The notes beneath the pieces were generated by a model. The model was given only the letters and a program-made list of their open reading frames with translations, was not told where the DNA came from and did not search any database. From the NCBI GenBank assembly GCA_022572105.1, contig JACZWN010000125.1:1-10402 (forward strand): a stretch of 10,402 nucleotides of DNA, read 5' to 3'. The position numbers were made by a program, and so were the translations under genes. This document shows positions 1-5,994 of this stretch, piece by piece; position 1 is the first letter of the stretch, and the number at the start of each line of letters is the position of its first letter. This stretch comes from Pseudomonadota bacterium. Its GTDB lineage: Bacteria > Pseudomonadota > Alphaproteobacteria > Kiloniellales > J153.

Positions 1-606
1 CATGCCGACCACGCCGCAGAACGCGGCCGGCTGGCGGATCGAGCCGCCGGTATCGGTACCGGCTGCGCCGAGCGCGCAGCGCGCCGCCACCGCCGCCGCC
101 GAGCCGCCCGAGGACCCGCCCGGCACCAGCGGCCGGTTGTCGCCACGCCGCCGCCAGGGGCTCTCGACCGGGCCGTAATAGCTGGCCATGTTGGACGAGC
201 CCATGGCGAACTCGTCCATGTTCGTCTTGCCCAGCATGACCGCGCCGCTCGCCCAAAGTTTGGCGGTCACCGTCGATTCGTAGCACGGCCGGAAGCCGTC
301 CAGGATGTGCGAGCCGGCGGTGGTCAGCACGCCCTCGGTGCAGTAGAGGTCCTTGATGGCGAGCGGGATGCCTTCGAGCGCGCCGGCCGCGCCCGAGCGG
401 CGGCGCGCGTCCGAGGCCTCGGCCATGGCGAGCGCCTTCTCGGGCGTCTCGGTGATGAAGGCGTTGAGCGGGCGCGCCGCCTCGACCGCGGCGATATGCG
501 CCTCGGTCAGCTCGCGCGCGCTCAGCTCTCCCTTGGCCAGCGCGTCGCGCGCCGCGGCGATGGTCAGCTCCGTCACCCCTGGCGCCCCTGGCGCCGCTCC
601 GGCCAT
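1..606 (-). CDS. gatA: Asp-tRNA(Asn)/Glu-tRNA(Gln) amidotransferase subunit A, N-terminal part (runs off window)
   Basis: GatA is the amidase subunit of the GatCAB complex. It releases ammonia from glutamine so that mis-charged Glu-tRNA(Gln) or Asp-tRNA(Asn) can be amidated in the cytoplasm. The first 202 codons are present. The amidase-signature residues are visible: the catalytic lysine in AIKDLYC (about K85), the GGSSGGS stretch (about 163-169, probable cis-serine S165), and TDTGGSIRQPAAF with the probable nucleophile serine near 189. Also typical are GKTNMDEFAMGSSN and the adjacent SYYGPVESPW. The start ATG (606-604) shares one base with the gatC stop (TGATG), so the two genes are probably translationally coupled. 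An Ala-Pro-Gly-rich N-terminus (GAAPGAPG) comes from a 9-base tandem repeat and is not conserved family sequence. The remainder of the gene lies before position 1. Confidence 0.96.
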   Translation of the reverse strand, partial: MAGAAPGAPGVTELTIAAARDALAKGELSARELTEAHIAAVEAARPLNAFITETPEKALAMAEASDARRRSGAAGALEGIPLAIKDLYCTEGVLTTAGSHILDGFRPCYESTVTAKLWASGAVMLGKTNMDEFAMGSSNMASYYGPVESPWRRRGDNRPLVPGGSSGGSAAAVAARCALGAAGTDTGGSIRQPAAFCGVVGM

Positions 607-893
607 CACTCGATCACCTTGGGGACGACGAAGAAGCCGTGCGCCGCCTCGGGCGCGTTCTCGACCACCTTGTCCGGATAGCCGCCGTCGGTGACCGCGT
701 CCGCGCGCCGCGGCAGGGTCACCTCGACCACGCTGGTCATGGGCGCGACGCCCTCGGTGTCGAGCTCGGAGAGCTGCTCGATCCAGGTCAGGATGTTGTT
801 GAGCTCGCCGGAAAGCGCGTCGAGCTGGTCCTCGGGAACGCGGATGCGCGCCAGTTTCGCGATCTGCGCGACGGTGGCTCGGTCGACCGCCAT
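606..893 (-). CDS. gatC: Asp-tRNA(Asn)/Glu-tRNA(Gln) amidotransferase subunit C
   Basis: GatC is the small (95 residues, normal length) subunit that wraps around and stabilises GatA within the GatCAB transamidosome. The family pattern is clear: an N-terminal helix with VAQIAKLARIRVPEDQL, then the ELNNILTWIEQLSELDTEGVAP segment (conserved helix followed by the VxP turn), an MTSVVEVTLPRRAD section, and a C-terminal FFVVPKVIE, which is the usual GatC ending. The start ATG at 893 is preceded by a GGAG ribosome-binding site about seven bases upstream. gatC is followed without a gap by gatA, as in many Alphaproteobacteria. Any promoter should lie in 894-1003, but I see no convincing -35/-10 pair there. 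Confidence 0.96.
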   Translation of the reverse strand: MAVDRATVAQIAKLARIRVPEDQLDALSGELNNILTWIEQLSELDTEGVAPMTSVVEVTLPRRADAVTDGGYPDKVVENAPEAAHGFFVVPKVIE

Positions 894-1003
894 CTCGGAT
901 CTCCGTCGATCGAAAGGCGCCGGCGCGGAACGCGCGGCCGCTGAGAAAAAATCGGCCGGAACCTAGCACCGGCAACACGCGCCCGCAAGGCGAGCGCGCC
1001 GAA

Positions 1004-1054
1004 AGTCAGAGGTCAGACGTCGGATATCGGAACCGCTCTGACTGACTTCTGACT
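1004..1054. repeat. Inverted repeat downstream of the exported-protein gene (possible terminator or REP-like element)
   Basis: AGTCAGAGGTCAG (1004-1016) and CTGACTTCTGACT (1042-1054) are complementary at 12 of 13 positions, and the single mismatch becomes a G-U pair in RNA from one strand. The hairpin starts 12 bases past the stop codon of the minus-strand gene ending at 1067. Only a short T run follows it, so it is at best a weak intrinsic terminator. The GTCAGA/GTCAG wording differs from the GC-rich surroundings and resembles an interspersed palindromic repeat, which is an inference. Confidence 0.55.
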
Positions 1055-1066
1055 CCTGTCTTCCGA

Positions 1067-1756
1067 TTACTGCCTCACCATGATTGCGGATTCGCGCTCC
1101 TCGCCGGCCAGGCTGACGGCGTAGACGATTCGCTCGGCCTTCTTGCGCGGTTTGGCGCCGGCGGGGCTTTCGCCGTTCGCCTCGGCGCCCGCGTGGTCCG
1201 CTTGGCCGAGATCGAACTTGGCGAGCAGGTCCTGCTGTTCCTTCTTCTTTCGCGCCTTGGCGGCGGCGGCCGCCGCGATCTCCCGATCGGTCTTCGCGCG
1301 CGGGTCCCGGGACAGCGCGACGAAGTCGCTGCTCTGGTACTCGAAACAGTTGGTGAAGCGGATCATGTAGAAGATGTGCCGGCCCTCGTGAGGTCCGCCG
1401 TACTCGAGGTCGATGAAGCAGCGCCGGGGGCTCGAGTAGGACAGCTTGCCGGCGGTCTTGCCGGGGATCACCGCGTCGATCCGGAGGGTGACCGGCTGCG
1501 GCTTGGCCTGCACCTCGATTATGGCTGCCCATTCGCCGACCAGGTCCTCGGGCGGCACCAGGTTCTCGCCCGCGAAGCTGAGGTCGAGCTCGAGCGCCCG
1601 CCCCGGCGTCGGCAGCAGGGTGAGGAGGATGAGAACCGCCAGCGCGGCCCAGGCCGTGGCCAAGGCGAAGCGCCGTGGGAAAGCCGCCGAGCCGGCGGCG
1701 AACGGCCCGATCCCGCGCCCGCCCGGCGGCGGCGATTGCAAACCGGCGTTTGGCAT
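1067..1756 (-). CDS. Uncharacterised exported or membrane-anchored protein
   Basis: I do not recognise a named family. The 229-residue product starts with a long basic, Pro/Gly-rich N-region containing an RR pair at 28-29. A hydrophobic stretch follows at about 31-49 (ALATAWAALAVLILLTLLP), and then PGRALE, so it is probably secreted or held in the membrane by an uncleaved signal anchor. The central part (about 57-150) alternates polar and hydrophobic residues as in a small beta domain. It contains exactly two cysteines, C113 in RRCFIDLEYGG and C137 in FTNCFEY, which could form a disulfide in the periplasm. Residues 151-180 are Ala/Lys/Glu-rich and probably helical or coiled coil. After a low-complexity Ala/Gly/Pro/Lys section the protein ends with a second short beta-like stretch (ERIVYAVSLAGEERESAIMVRQ is split here only by its charge pattern). 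G/C-rich third positions and the signal segment support real coding. The gene is divergent from ruvX across 133 bases and runs toward gatC. Confidence 0.75.
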   Translation of the reverse strand: MPNAGLQSPPPGGRGIGPFAAGSAAFPRRFALATAWAALAVLILLTLLPTPGRALELDLSFAGENLVPPEDLVGEWAAIIEVQAKPQPVTLRIDAVIPGKTAGKLSYSSPRRCFIDLEYGGPHEGRHIFYMIRFTNCFEYQSSDFVALSRDPRAKTDREIAAAAAAKARKKKEQQDLLAKFDLGQADHAGAEANGESPAGAKPRKKAERIVYAVSLAGEERESAIMVRQ

Positions 1757-1889
1757 GACTCTTACCCTTTGTTAACCCTGGTAGCGACCCGTGAGTAGGG
1801 TAGACCGCAATGGTAAAAATCGACGTAATACGAGGCCGCGCGCGGGCGAGGCGCCGATTCGTCCGCGCCGGCTTTGGATCGGAGACCGA

Positions 1890-2408
1890 ATGACCGTCGT
1901 TCCCCTCACCGAGCTGCCCGGGCGCCTGGCGCCGAGGCGGCGCCTGCTCGGCCTGGACCTGGGCGCGAAGACCATCGGCGTGGCGATCTCGGACGCGGGC
2001 CTCAAGGTCGCCTCCCCGCTCGAGACGCTGCGGCGCGGCAAGTTCACGCACGACGCGGAGGCCTTGGCGCGCCTGTGCGACGCGCGCGGGGTCGGCGCCC
2101 TGGTGCTCGGCCTGCCGCTCAACATGGACGGCAGCGAGGGTCCGCGCTGCCAATCGGTGCGCCAGTTCGCCGCCAACCTGGCCGAAGTCGCCGGTCTCGC
2201 CCTGCCGGTCGCGTTCTGGGACGAGCGGCTGTCGACGGCGGCGGTCGAGCGCCTGCTGATCGAGGAGGCCGACATGAGCCGCAGACGCCGCGCCCAGGTC
2301 GTGGACAAGATGGCCGCCGCCTACATCCTCCAGGGCGCGCTCGACGCGCTCGCCCACATGGCGGGCGATCCCCACGGCGGCGCCGACGATCCCCAAGGCG
2401 GCGCGTAG
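1890..2408 (+). CDS. ruvX: Putative pre-16S rRNA nuclease / Holliday-junction resolvase-like protein YqgF (RuvX)
   Basis: This is a 172-residue RNase H-fold nuclease of the YqgF/RuvX family, which in E. coli acts in 16S rRNA 5' maturation and was earlier proposed as a resolvase. The fold's acidic residues are in the expected motifs: LGLDLGAKTIGVAISD (D23), LVLGLPLNMDGSEG (71-84), FWDERLSTAAVERLL (D111, E112) and the final aspartate in VVDKMAAAYILQ (D139). The ATG at 1890 is chosen because GGAG lies five bases upstream (1881-1884) and because the family motif begins about 20 residues later. The open frame continues upstream to 1791, but that part is Arg-rich and unlike the family. The C-terminal tail GDPHGGADDPQGGA extends past the conserved fold and is encoded by a 21-base tandem repeat. 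It is probably co-transcribed with the permease gene 8 bases downstream. Confidence 0.95.
   Translation: MTVVPLTELPGRLAPRRRLLGLDLGAKTIGVAISDAGLKVASPLETLRRGKFTHDAEALARLCDARGVGALVLGLPLNMDGSEGPRCQSVRQFAANLAEVAGLALPVAFWDERLSTAAVERLLIEEADMSRRRRAQVVDKMAAAYILQGALDALAHMAGDPHGGADDPQGGA
2366..2407 (+). repeat. 21-base tandem duplication at the 3' end of ruvX
   Basis: Positions 2366-2386 and 2387-2407 match at 18 of 21 bases. The unit encodes DPHGGAD then DPQGGA followed by the stop, so the duplication lengthened the RuvX tail by seven residues without touching the nuclease core. Confidence 0.8.
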
Positions 2409-2416
2409 GGCCGGAC

Positions 2417-3331
2417 ATGCTGCCCATCGTCCTGGCCATCCTGCCGATCTTCATCCTGATCTTTCTCGGATACGGTTTGCGCCGCTTGGGCGGGCTCGGC
2501 GAGGGCTTCTGGCGCGGCGCGGAGCGCCTGGTCTATTTCGTGCTGTTCCCGCCGCTGCTGTTCACCACGCTGGCCGGCGCCGACTTCGCCGCGCTCGCCG
2601 CCGGCGAACTGGCGCTCGCCATGGTCGCGGGCGCGGGCGCGCTCATGGTGCTGCTGTCGGCCGCGCGCCCGGTCTTGGGCATCGACGGCCCGGCCTTCAC
2701 CTCGCTCGCCCAGGGCGCGCTACGCCAGAACACCTACATCGGCTTCTCCGCCGCCTTCGCGCTCTTTGGGACCGACGGCCTGGCGGCGGCGGCGATCTGG
2801 GTCGCGGCGGTGACGCCCATCGCCAACGTCTATTGCATCGGCCTCCTGGTGCGCCATGGGACCGGGGCGGAGCCCGGGGTCCGCGCCGTGACCCTGGCGG
2901 TCCTCAAGAATCCGCTCATCCTGGCCAGTGTCGCCGGCGCCGGCGTCAACCTGGCCGGCCTGGCCCTGCCCAGCGTCGCCGACGAGGTGCTGGCGATCCT
3001 GGCGCGCGGGGCGCTGCCGCTCGGCCTGCTCGCGGTCGGCGCCGGGCTCGACTTCGCCGCGGTGCGCACGGGTGGCCGTGCGCTGCCGCTGGCCGTCGTC
3101 GCCAAGCTCGCGGTGCTGCCGCTCTTCGTGCTGGTTTCGCTCCAGGCCTTCGCCGTCACCGGCCTGGGCGCGACCGTCGCGCTCTTGATCGCCGGCCTGC
3201 CGACGGCGCCCACGTCTTACATCCTGGCGCGCCAGCTGGGCGGCGACGCGCGCCTGCTCGCCGGCATCATCACGGTCCAGACCGCCTGCGCCATGGTGAC
3301 GCTACCCCTGGTGGTGACGCTGCTCGGTTGA
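2417..3331 (+). CDS. AEC (auxin efflux carrier) family permease
   Basis: This is a 304-residue, very hydrophobic protein of the normal length for bacterial AEC transporters, which export small organic acids such as malate or malonate. It would sit in the inner membrane with about ten helices arranged as two five-helix repeats. Recognisable sections are the first helix PIFILIFLGYGLRRL, FVLFPPLLFTTL, the glycine/asparagine-containing helix RQNTYIGFSAAFALFG, LKNPLILASVAGAGVNL at the start of the second half, and the signature-like LPTAPTSYILARQLGGDARL before the last helix. The ATG at 2417 is chosen because it begins the first helix directly. The frame stays open upstream only through the out-of-frame body of ruvX. 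No strong Shine-Dalgarno sequence precedes it, so coupling to ruvX is likely. The substrate cannot be told from sequence, and the RuvX neighbour does not help. Confidence 0.9.
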   Translation: MLPIVLAILPIFILIFLGYGLRRLGGLGEGFWRGAERLVYFVLFPPLLFTTLAGADFAALAAGELALAMVAGAGALMVLLSAARPVLGIDGPAFTSLAQGALRQNTYIGFSAAFALFGTDGLAAAAIWVAAVTPIANVYCIGLLVRHGTGAEPGVRAVTLAVLKNPLILASVAGAGVNLAGLALPSVADEVLAILARGALPLGLLAVGAGLDFAAVRTGGRALPLAVVAKLAVLPLFVLVSLQAFAVTGLGATVALLIAGLPTAPTSYILARQLGGDARLLAGIITVQTACAMVTLPLVVTLLG

Positions 3332-3345
3332 GGTCATGGGCGAAT

Positions 3346-3384
3346 CGGGCGCGAGCGGGACAACCGGGTTGCGCGGGACGCCCG
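3346..3384 (+). terminator. Possible hairpin after the AEC permease gene
   Basis: CGGGCG at 3346-3351 pairs with CGCCCG at 3379-3384, and the loop contains a second near-palindrome, CAACCGGGTTG (3361-3371). The structure begins 15 bases after the permease stop. It lacks a following T run, so termination is uncertain. Confidence 0.3.
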
Positions 3385-3437
3385 TCTGGCGCTAAGCCAA
3401 GTTTGCGGGGACCGGACACTTCGAGGAGGCCACGATC

Positions 3438-4085
3438 ATGGCGCGCCAAGCGGACTGGTATTTCGATTTCGTCTCGCCCTACGCCTATCTCCAGCTCGAG
3501 GCCTTCGACCGCCTGCCCGACGATCTCGAGGTGACCATGCGGCCGGTCCTCTTCGCCGGCCTTCTCGGCCACTGGGAGAGTAAGGGGCCGGCCGAGATCC
3601 CGGCCAAGCGGCGTCAGACCTACCGCCACTGCCATTGGATGGCGGGCCAGCGGGGCATCCCCTTCAAGACCCCGCCGCGCCATCCCTTCAACCCGCTCGC
3701 CGTGCTCCGCCTCGCCGTGGCCCTCGAGGCCGAGCCCACGATCGTGCGCGCCATCTTCCGCCACATCTGGGCAGAGGGGCGCGACGGCCAGGACCCCGAG
3801 AGCCTGGCGGCGCTCGCCGAGGCGCTTGGCATTACGGACATGACGGCGCGCATCGGCGATCCCGCGGTCAAGGACCGATTGCGCCGCAACACCGACGAGG
3901 CGATCGGGCGCGGCGTCTTCGGCGTCCCGACCTTCGTCATCGACGACGAAATGTTCTGGGGCCAGGACGTGACCGGGATGATGCTCGATTACCTGCGCGA
4001 CCCGGAGCTGTTCCGGCGCGGCGACCTGGCCCGGCTCGGCGACCTCCCCATCGCGGCCGAGCGCAAGGAGAGCCGGCTGGGCTAG
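3438..4085 (+). CDS. 2-hydroxychromene-2-carboxylate isomerase / kappa-class GST-like protein (DsbA family)
   Basis: This 215-residue thioredoxin-fold protein has the DSBA-like oxidoreductase domain used by naphthalene-pathway HCCA isomerase (NahD) and kappa-class glutathione transferases. The N-terminal motif WYFDFVSPYAYLQL has a serine (S13) at the active position where disulfide oxidoreductases carry CxxC, so a glutathione-dependent isomerase or transferase role fits better than a redox role. Residues about 76-90 (TPPRHPFNPLAVLRL) and GVFGVPTFVIDDEMFWGQD (from about 159, with the cis-proline loop GVPTF) are also characteristic. The start at 3438 is fixed by GAGGAGG at 3423-3429. No aromatic-degradation genes lie beside it, so the natural substrate is unknown. 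A stand-alone copy like this is common in Proteobacteria. It appears to be a single-gene unit with its own ribosome-binding site. Confidence 0.92.
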   Translation: MARQADWYFDFVSPYAYLQLEAFDRLPDDLEVTMRPVLFAGLLGHWESKGPAEIPAKRRQTYRHCHWMAGQRGIPFKTPPRHPFNPLAVLRLAVALEAEPTIVRAIFRHIWAEGRDGQDPESLAALAEALGITDMTARIGDPAVKDRLRRNTDEAIGRGVFGVPTFVIDDEMFWGQDVTGMMLDYLRDPELFRRGDLARLGDLPIAAERKESRLG

Positions 4086-4103
4086 GCGGCCGCCAAGGGC
4101 GCC

Positions 4104-4133
4104 GCAGGGACGGGGCCAGCAGGGACGGGGTCA
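4104..4133 (+). repeat. 15-base tandem repeat at the edge of the scar region
   Basis: GCAGGGACGGGG followed by CCA (4104-4118) is repeated with one change (CCA to TCA) at 4119-4133. The second unit runs into the terminal sequence of the palindromic element that starts at 4127. Confidence 0.65.
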
Positions 4134-4175
4134 GGTCTTGAATTATAAGGTTTCGGCCAGCGATCCTCACGGCCC
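4127..4175. repeat. Truncated copy of a small palindromic-ended element (copy 1)
   Basis: The 49 bases match 4623-4671 at 44 positions in the same orientation. The outer 18 bases, GGGGTCAGGTCTTGAATT (4127-4144), are the exact reverse complement of 4691-4708, the far end of copy 2. Such ends resemble short non-autonomous elements moved by IS200-like or REP-associated Y1 transposases, a resemblance from memory and not a database match. Only the left half is present. It then joins sequence leading into the integrase stump. Confidence 0.6.
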
Positions 4176-4186
4176 CCAGGGCGTGC

Positions 4187-4543
4187 CTAGTCCCTATTGC
4201 ATGGCGGTCCGACGATGTTGAAGGGACTGTCGTCGATCGGCAGCCCGGCTTCCTTGATCGTTTGCTCCGCGAACCAATTCCGTGCGGCGGCCTGAGCCTG
4301 TTCGAAGTCCATGACCGCGATACCGTCGGCGTCCGCAAAGTCATCGGCCAGGCCAACCCGCTGTTCCGTGTATCGCCCTTTCCCTCGGGGGAAGCGCGCG
4401 ACCCAGACTCCTAAATCCTCTCCCTTGTAGTATCCCAGGTCGCAGCCTTGATCGAGCACGCGCCAGTAAGGATCCTGACGGGGGGCGAGACGACTTCTAG
4501 CCTCCCGGCTTTCCAGGTCCGCATCCTGTGCCGATCTCGCCAC
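4187..4543 (-). pseudogene. Truncated tyrosine-recombinase (phage-type) integrase, N-terminal domain only
   Basis: About 118 codons resemble the arm-binding N-terminus of proteobacterial phage/island integrases: RLAPRQDPYWRVLDQGCDLG, then YYKGEDLGVWVARFPRGKGR, then the acidic AADD-type loop VGLADDFADADGIAVMDFEQ and AQAAARNWFAEQ. In this family the N-terminus usually reads like (M/V)ARxxxDAxLExRxAR. This favours the GTG at 4543 (VARSAQDADLESREAR), with GGGAG some nine bases upstream, over the in-frame ATG at 4690. The catalytic core with the Arg, HxxR and Tyr residues is absent: a full protein would be near 400 residues, but this one loses similarity after about PIDDSPFNIV and stops at 4187. 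It is a remnant of an integrated element. Its local GC is lower than that of the housekeeping genes on either side. Confidence 0.7.
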
Positions 4544-4622
4544 CGCCTGGCGCTCCCGATGCCGTTTGCTCCGACATTCCCCAGATGAAATCTGAAACCG
4601 TCCCCGATGATAACGGAATCGG

Positions 4623-4708
4623 GGGATCAGGTCATGAATGATAAGTTTTCGGCCAGCGATGCTCACGGCCCGGTTGGCTCCAAAATTCACAATTCAAGAC
4701 CTGACCCC
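4623..4708. repeat. Complete copy of the small palindromic-ended element (copy 2)
   Basis: This is an 86-base unit beginning GGGATCAGGTCATGAAT and ending AATTCAAGACCTGACCCC, so its ends are imperfect inverted repeats. Its inner part CGGCCAGCGATGCTCACGG can fold through AGC/GCT and GCC/GGC pairs. The first 49 bases correspond to copy 1. Just outside, a 12-base direct repeat GACCCCATTTTT occurs twice (4703-4714, 4717-4728), the first overlapping the element's end. There is no room for a transposase, so movement would need one supplied elsewhere in the genome. Confidence 0.6.
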
Positions 4709-4752
4709 ATTTTTAAGACCCCATTTTTGCGACCGAGCCATGCGAGCCTACT

Positions 4753-4916
4753 CCCCCCTAAATCAACGCGTCCTTGCGGTCGTCGGTTTCGCCGTAGCGG
4801 TGGAGGGCGGGGGGCTTGAGGCCTTGGTAGAGGCCTTCGATGCGGGCGGCCAGCGCCCGGTTATGGGATTCGAAGAGGGAGTTGCCGGCGGCGTCGCTTT
4901 CGACCAGGAAGCGGCC
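4753..4916 (-). repeat. Direct repeat copy A of the fumarase 3' end
   Basis: This 164-base block matches 5995-6158 in the same orientation. Between 4753 and 4909 there are only two differences in 157 bases. After 4909 two of the next seven bases differ, and then similarity stops. On the stop-codon side similarity fades after CTACT plus the C run, with a 4-base length difference. The copies are 1242 bases apart. Confidence 0.95.
4758..4916 (-). pseudogene. Fragment of class I fumarase, C-terminal 52 codons only
   Basis: Read on the minus strand, the segment encodes LVESDAAGNSLFESHNRALA and then the rest of the fumarase tail up to the stop at 4758. It has two amino-acid differences from the full gene: Glu to Gln in LYEGL and Glu to Ala in KDELI. 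There is no start codon, promoter or upstream domain, so it cannot give an enzyme. Both substitutions change the protein, which fits loss of selection on this copy. It lies directly downstream of the metallo-beta-lactamase-fold gene. Confidence 0.92.
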
Positions 4917-4931
4917 CCCTTGCGGGGGAAA

Positions 4932-4956
4932 CGCCCGGCGCTGCGCGCGCCGGGCG
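4932..4956 (-). terminator. Probable hairpin terminator of the metallo-beta-lactamase-fold gene
   Basis: CGCCCGGCG (4932-4940) and CGCCGGGCG (4948-4956) form a perfect nine-pair GC-rich stem with a seven-base loop. On the minus strand it lies 44 bases past the stop codon at 5000 and is followed by TTTCCCCC, a short T run. It sits between that gene and the fumarase fragment. Confidence 0.5.
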
Positions 4957-4973
4957 ATGTCGCATCGATACTC

Positions 4974-5008
4974 TTCGAGCCCCACTTGGATTTCGAGCCC
5001 TACTTGGA
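4974..5008 (-). repeat. 18-base tandem duplication spanning the stop codon of the metallo-beta-lactamase-fold gene
   Basis: TTCGAGCCCCACTTGGA (4974-4990) and TTCGAGCCCTACTTGGA (4992-5008) differ at one base and have an 18-base period. The differing base decides the stop: the gene-proximal copy reads TAG and the distal copy reads TGG. Confidence 0.75.
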
Positions 5009-5845
5009 AAGGGTATAGGCCTTTCCAACGACCGGCGAGAGCACGTTGACGTTAATCCCCAGTTTCTTGATTTCCGCCTCGAACTCAGCCGGCGTCCCCA
5101 TCCATGGGGGGCGCCCCTTGACGCGGAAGTGCTGTGGAACGACCGTCTTGAGATTGGGATTGTCGGTCATCAGCAGTTTGGTGGCGAAGGCCGCGTCGTC
5201 CGGATGCATCATGAACCGTCCGGCGATCGGCACCAAGGCGACGTGCGGCTGAAAGCGCATGCCGAATAGCTGTAACTCCATGGAAAGCCCCGTGCTGCCG
5301 GCCATCAGAACCGTAAGGCCGTCCTCGAAGGTAATCACCGAACCGGACGCCGGCCCTCCGTAGTAAGACGCCGGATGGTCGTCCTTCCCGGTGCTGATGC
5401 CGGTGCCGTGGGCGGCCTGAATAAGCTGCACCGTAACGTTTCCCACTTTATAGCGGCCGCCGATGGCGCCTCGGTAAATCTGCTTCTTGGAGCCGCCGAA
5501 CTTTTCGATCTGGCTCTGCATCCAACCCCCAAGCTCGGCCACGGTGAAGATGGTTGCACCGGTACGCGCCGCGATCTCGACCGCGTTGCCCTGGTCGTCT
5601 CCATGCCCGGCCGTAGCAAGAATAAGATCTACGTCGCCCTCCTTGTAGGATTCGAGGGTCATCGGGGCATCCTTGTTGCCCTTGACCCACGGATTTATGA
5701 GGATGACCTTGCCTTCATCGGAAACGAACTTGAAATGCTGGTTGCCGTAGAACGTCATCTCGACCGCCGAGGCCGGCGCGGCGATCACGAGCGCCAGTAG
5801 AACTGCGCAAACTAACGAAAGCCGCCCTAATATGCGTTTGAACAT
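5000..5845 (-). CDS. Exported metallo-beta-lactamase-fold protein, UPF0173-like, with altered metal site
   Basis: The 281-residue product has a clear Sec signal peptide: MFKRILGRL, a hydrophobic core at about 9-22, and a cleavage site after APASA (27). The mature part resembles the UPF0173 metal-dependent hydrolases: TFYGNQHFKFVSDEGKVILI, NPWVKGN, the metal loop LATAGHGDDQGNAVEIAART, QAAHGTG, AGSTGL, VALVPIAGRFMMHPDDAA and VVPQHF. Where the family has THxHxDHxGD, this protein reads T78-A-G-H81-G-D83-D84-Q-G-N87. H146 and H239 are kept, but the bridging aspartate of GDTG is S184. So at least three expected ligands are replaced, and hydrolase activity is doubtful. The start is supported by GGGAG nine bases upstream of the ATG. 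GC content is visibly lower and more variable than in flanking genes (single 60-base lines counted at 48-68%, against 77% in one fumarase line). Together with its position between two fumarase-tail copies, this suggests acquisition by transfer. The role is unknown. Confidence 0.85.
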   Translation of the reverse strand: MFKRILGRLSLVCAVLLALVIAAPASAVEMTFYGNQHFKFVSDEGKVILINPWVKGNKDAPMTLESYKEGDVDLILATAGHGDDQGNAVEIAARTGATIFTVAELGGWMQSQIEKFGGSKKQIYRGAIGGRYKVGNVTVQLIQAAHGTGISTGKDDHPASYYGGPASGSVITFEDGLTVLMAGSTGLSMELQLFGMRFQPHVALVPIAGRFMMHPDDAAFATKLLMTDNPNLKTVVPQHFRVKGRPPWMGTPAEFEAEIKKLGINVNVLSPVVGKAYTLSK

Positions 5846-5994
5846 TCTTGATTGCTCCCGGAAACGTTGTTGTTGCAGGCCGGAATATTAACCAAGATAC
5901 CGGCGCGATGCATCATCCAATCGCGGGCGGCGCGCCAGATGCAATCTCATTTTGTCGTGTCATGACTTGAACGTCCGCATCGGGCTACTATGAG

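Noticed and set aside
1757..1889. A sigma-70-type promoter in the ruvX divergent region (TTGTTA and downstream sequence).
   Set aside because: No -10 hexamer at a suitable distance could be matched convincingly on either strand.
963..2396. A 477-codon minus-strand open frame across the exported-protein gene and antisense to ruvX.
   Set aside because: It is Arg/Gly-rich with no domain and is explained by high GC. It overlaps two better-supported genes in other frames.
4758..4985. A 75-codon frame starting MGLEEYRCD that reads into the fumarase fragment.
   Set aside because: The first 24 codons come from the terminator hairpin and non-coding flank. There is no ribosome-binding site, and the rest is the duplicated tail, so it is treated as a pseudogene fragment.
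4753..5994. Reading the fumarase-tail repeats as attL and attR of a working genomic island.
   Set aside because: The interval contains no integrase or excision gene, and the only integrase remnant is outside it and lacks the catalytic domain. It is kept as a hypothesis in the findings, not as an annotated island.
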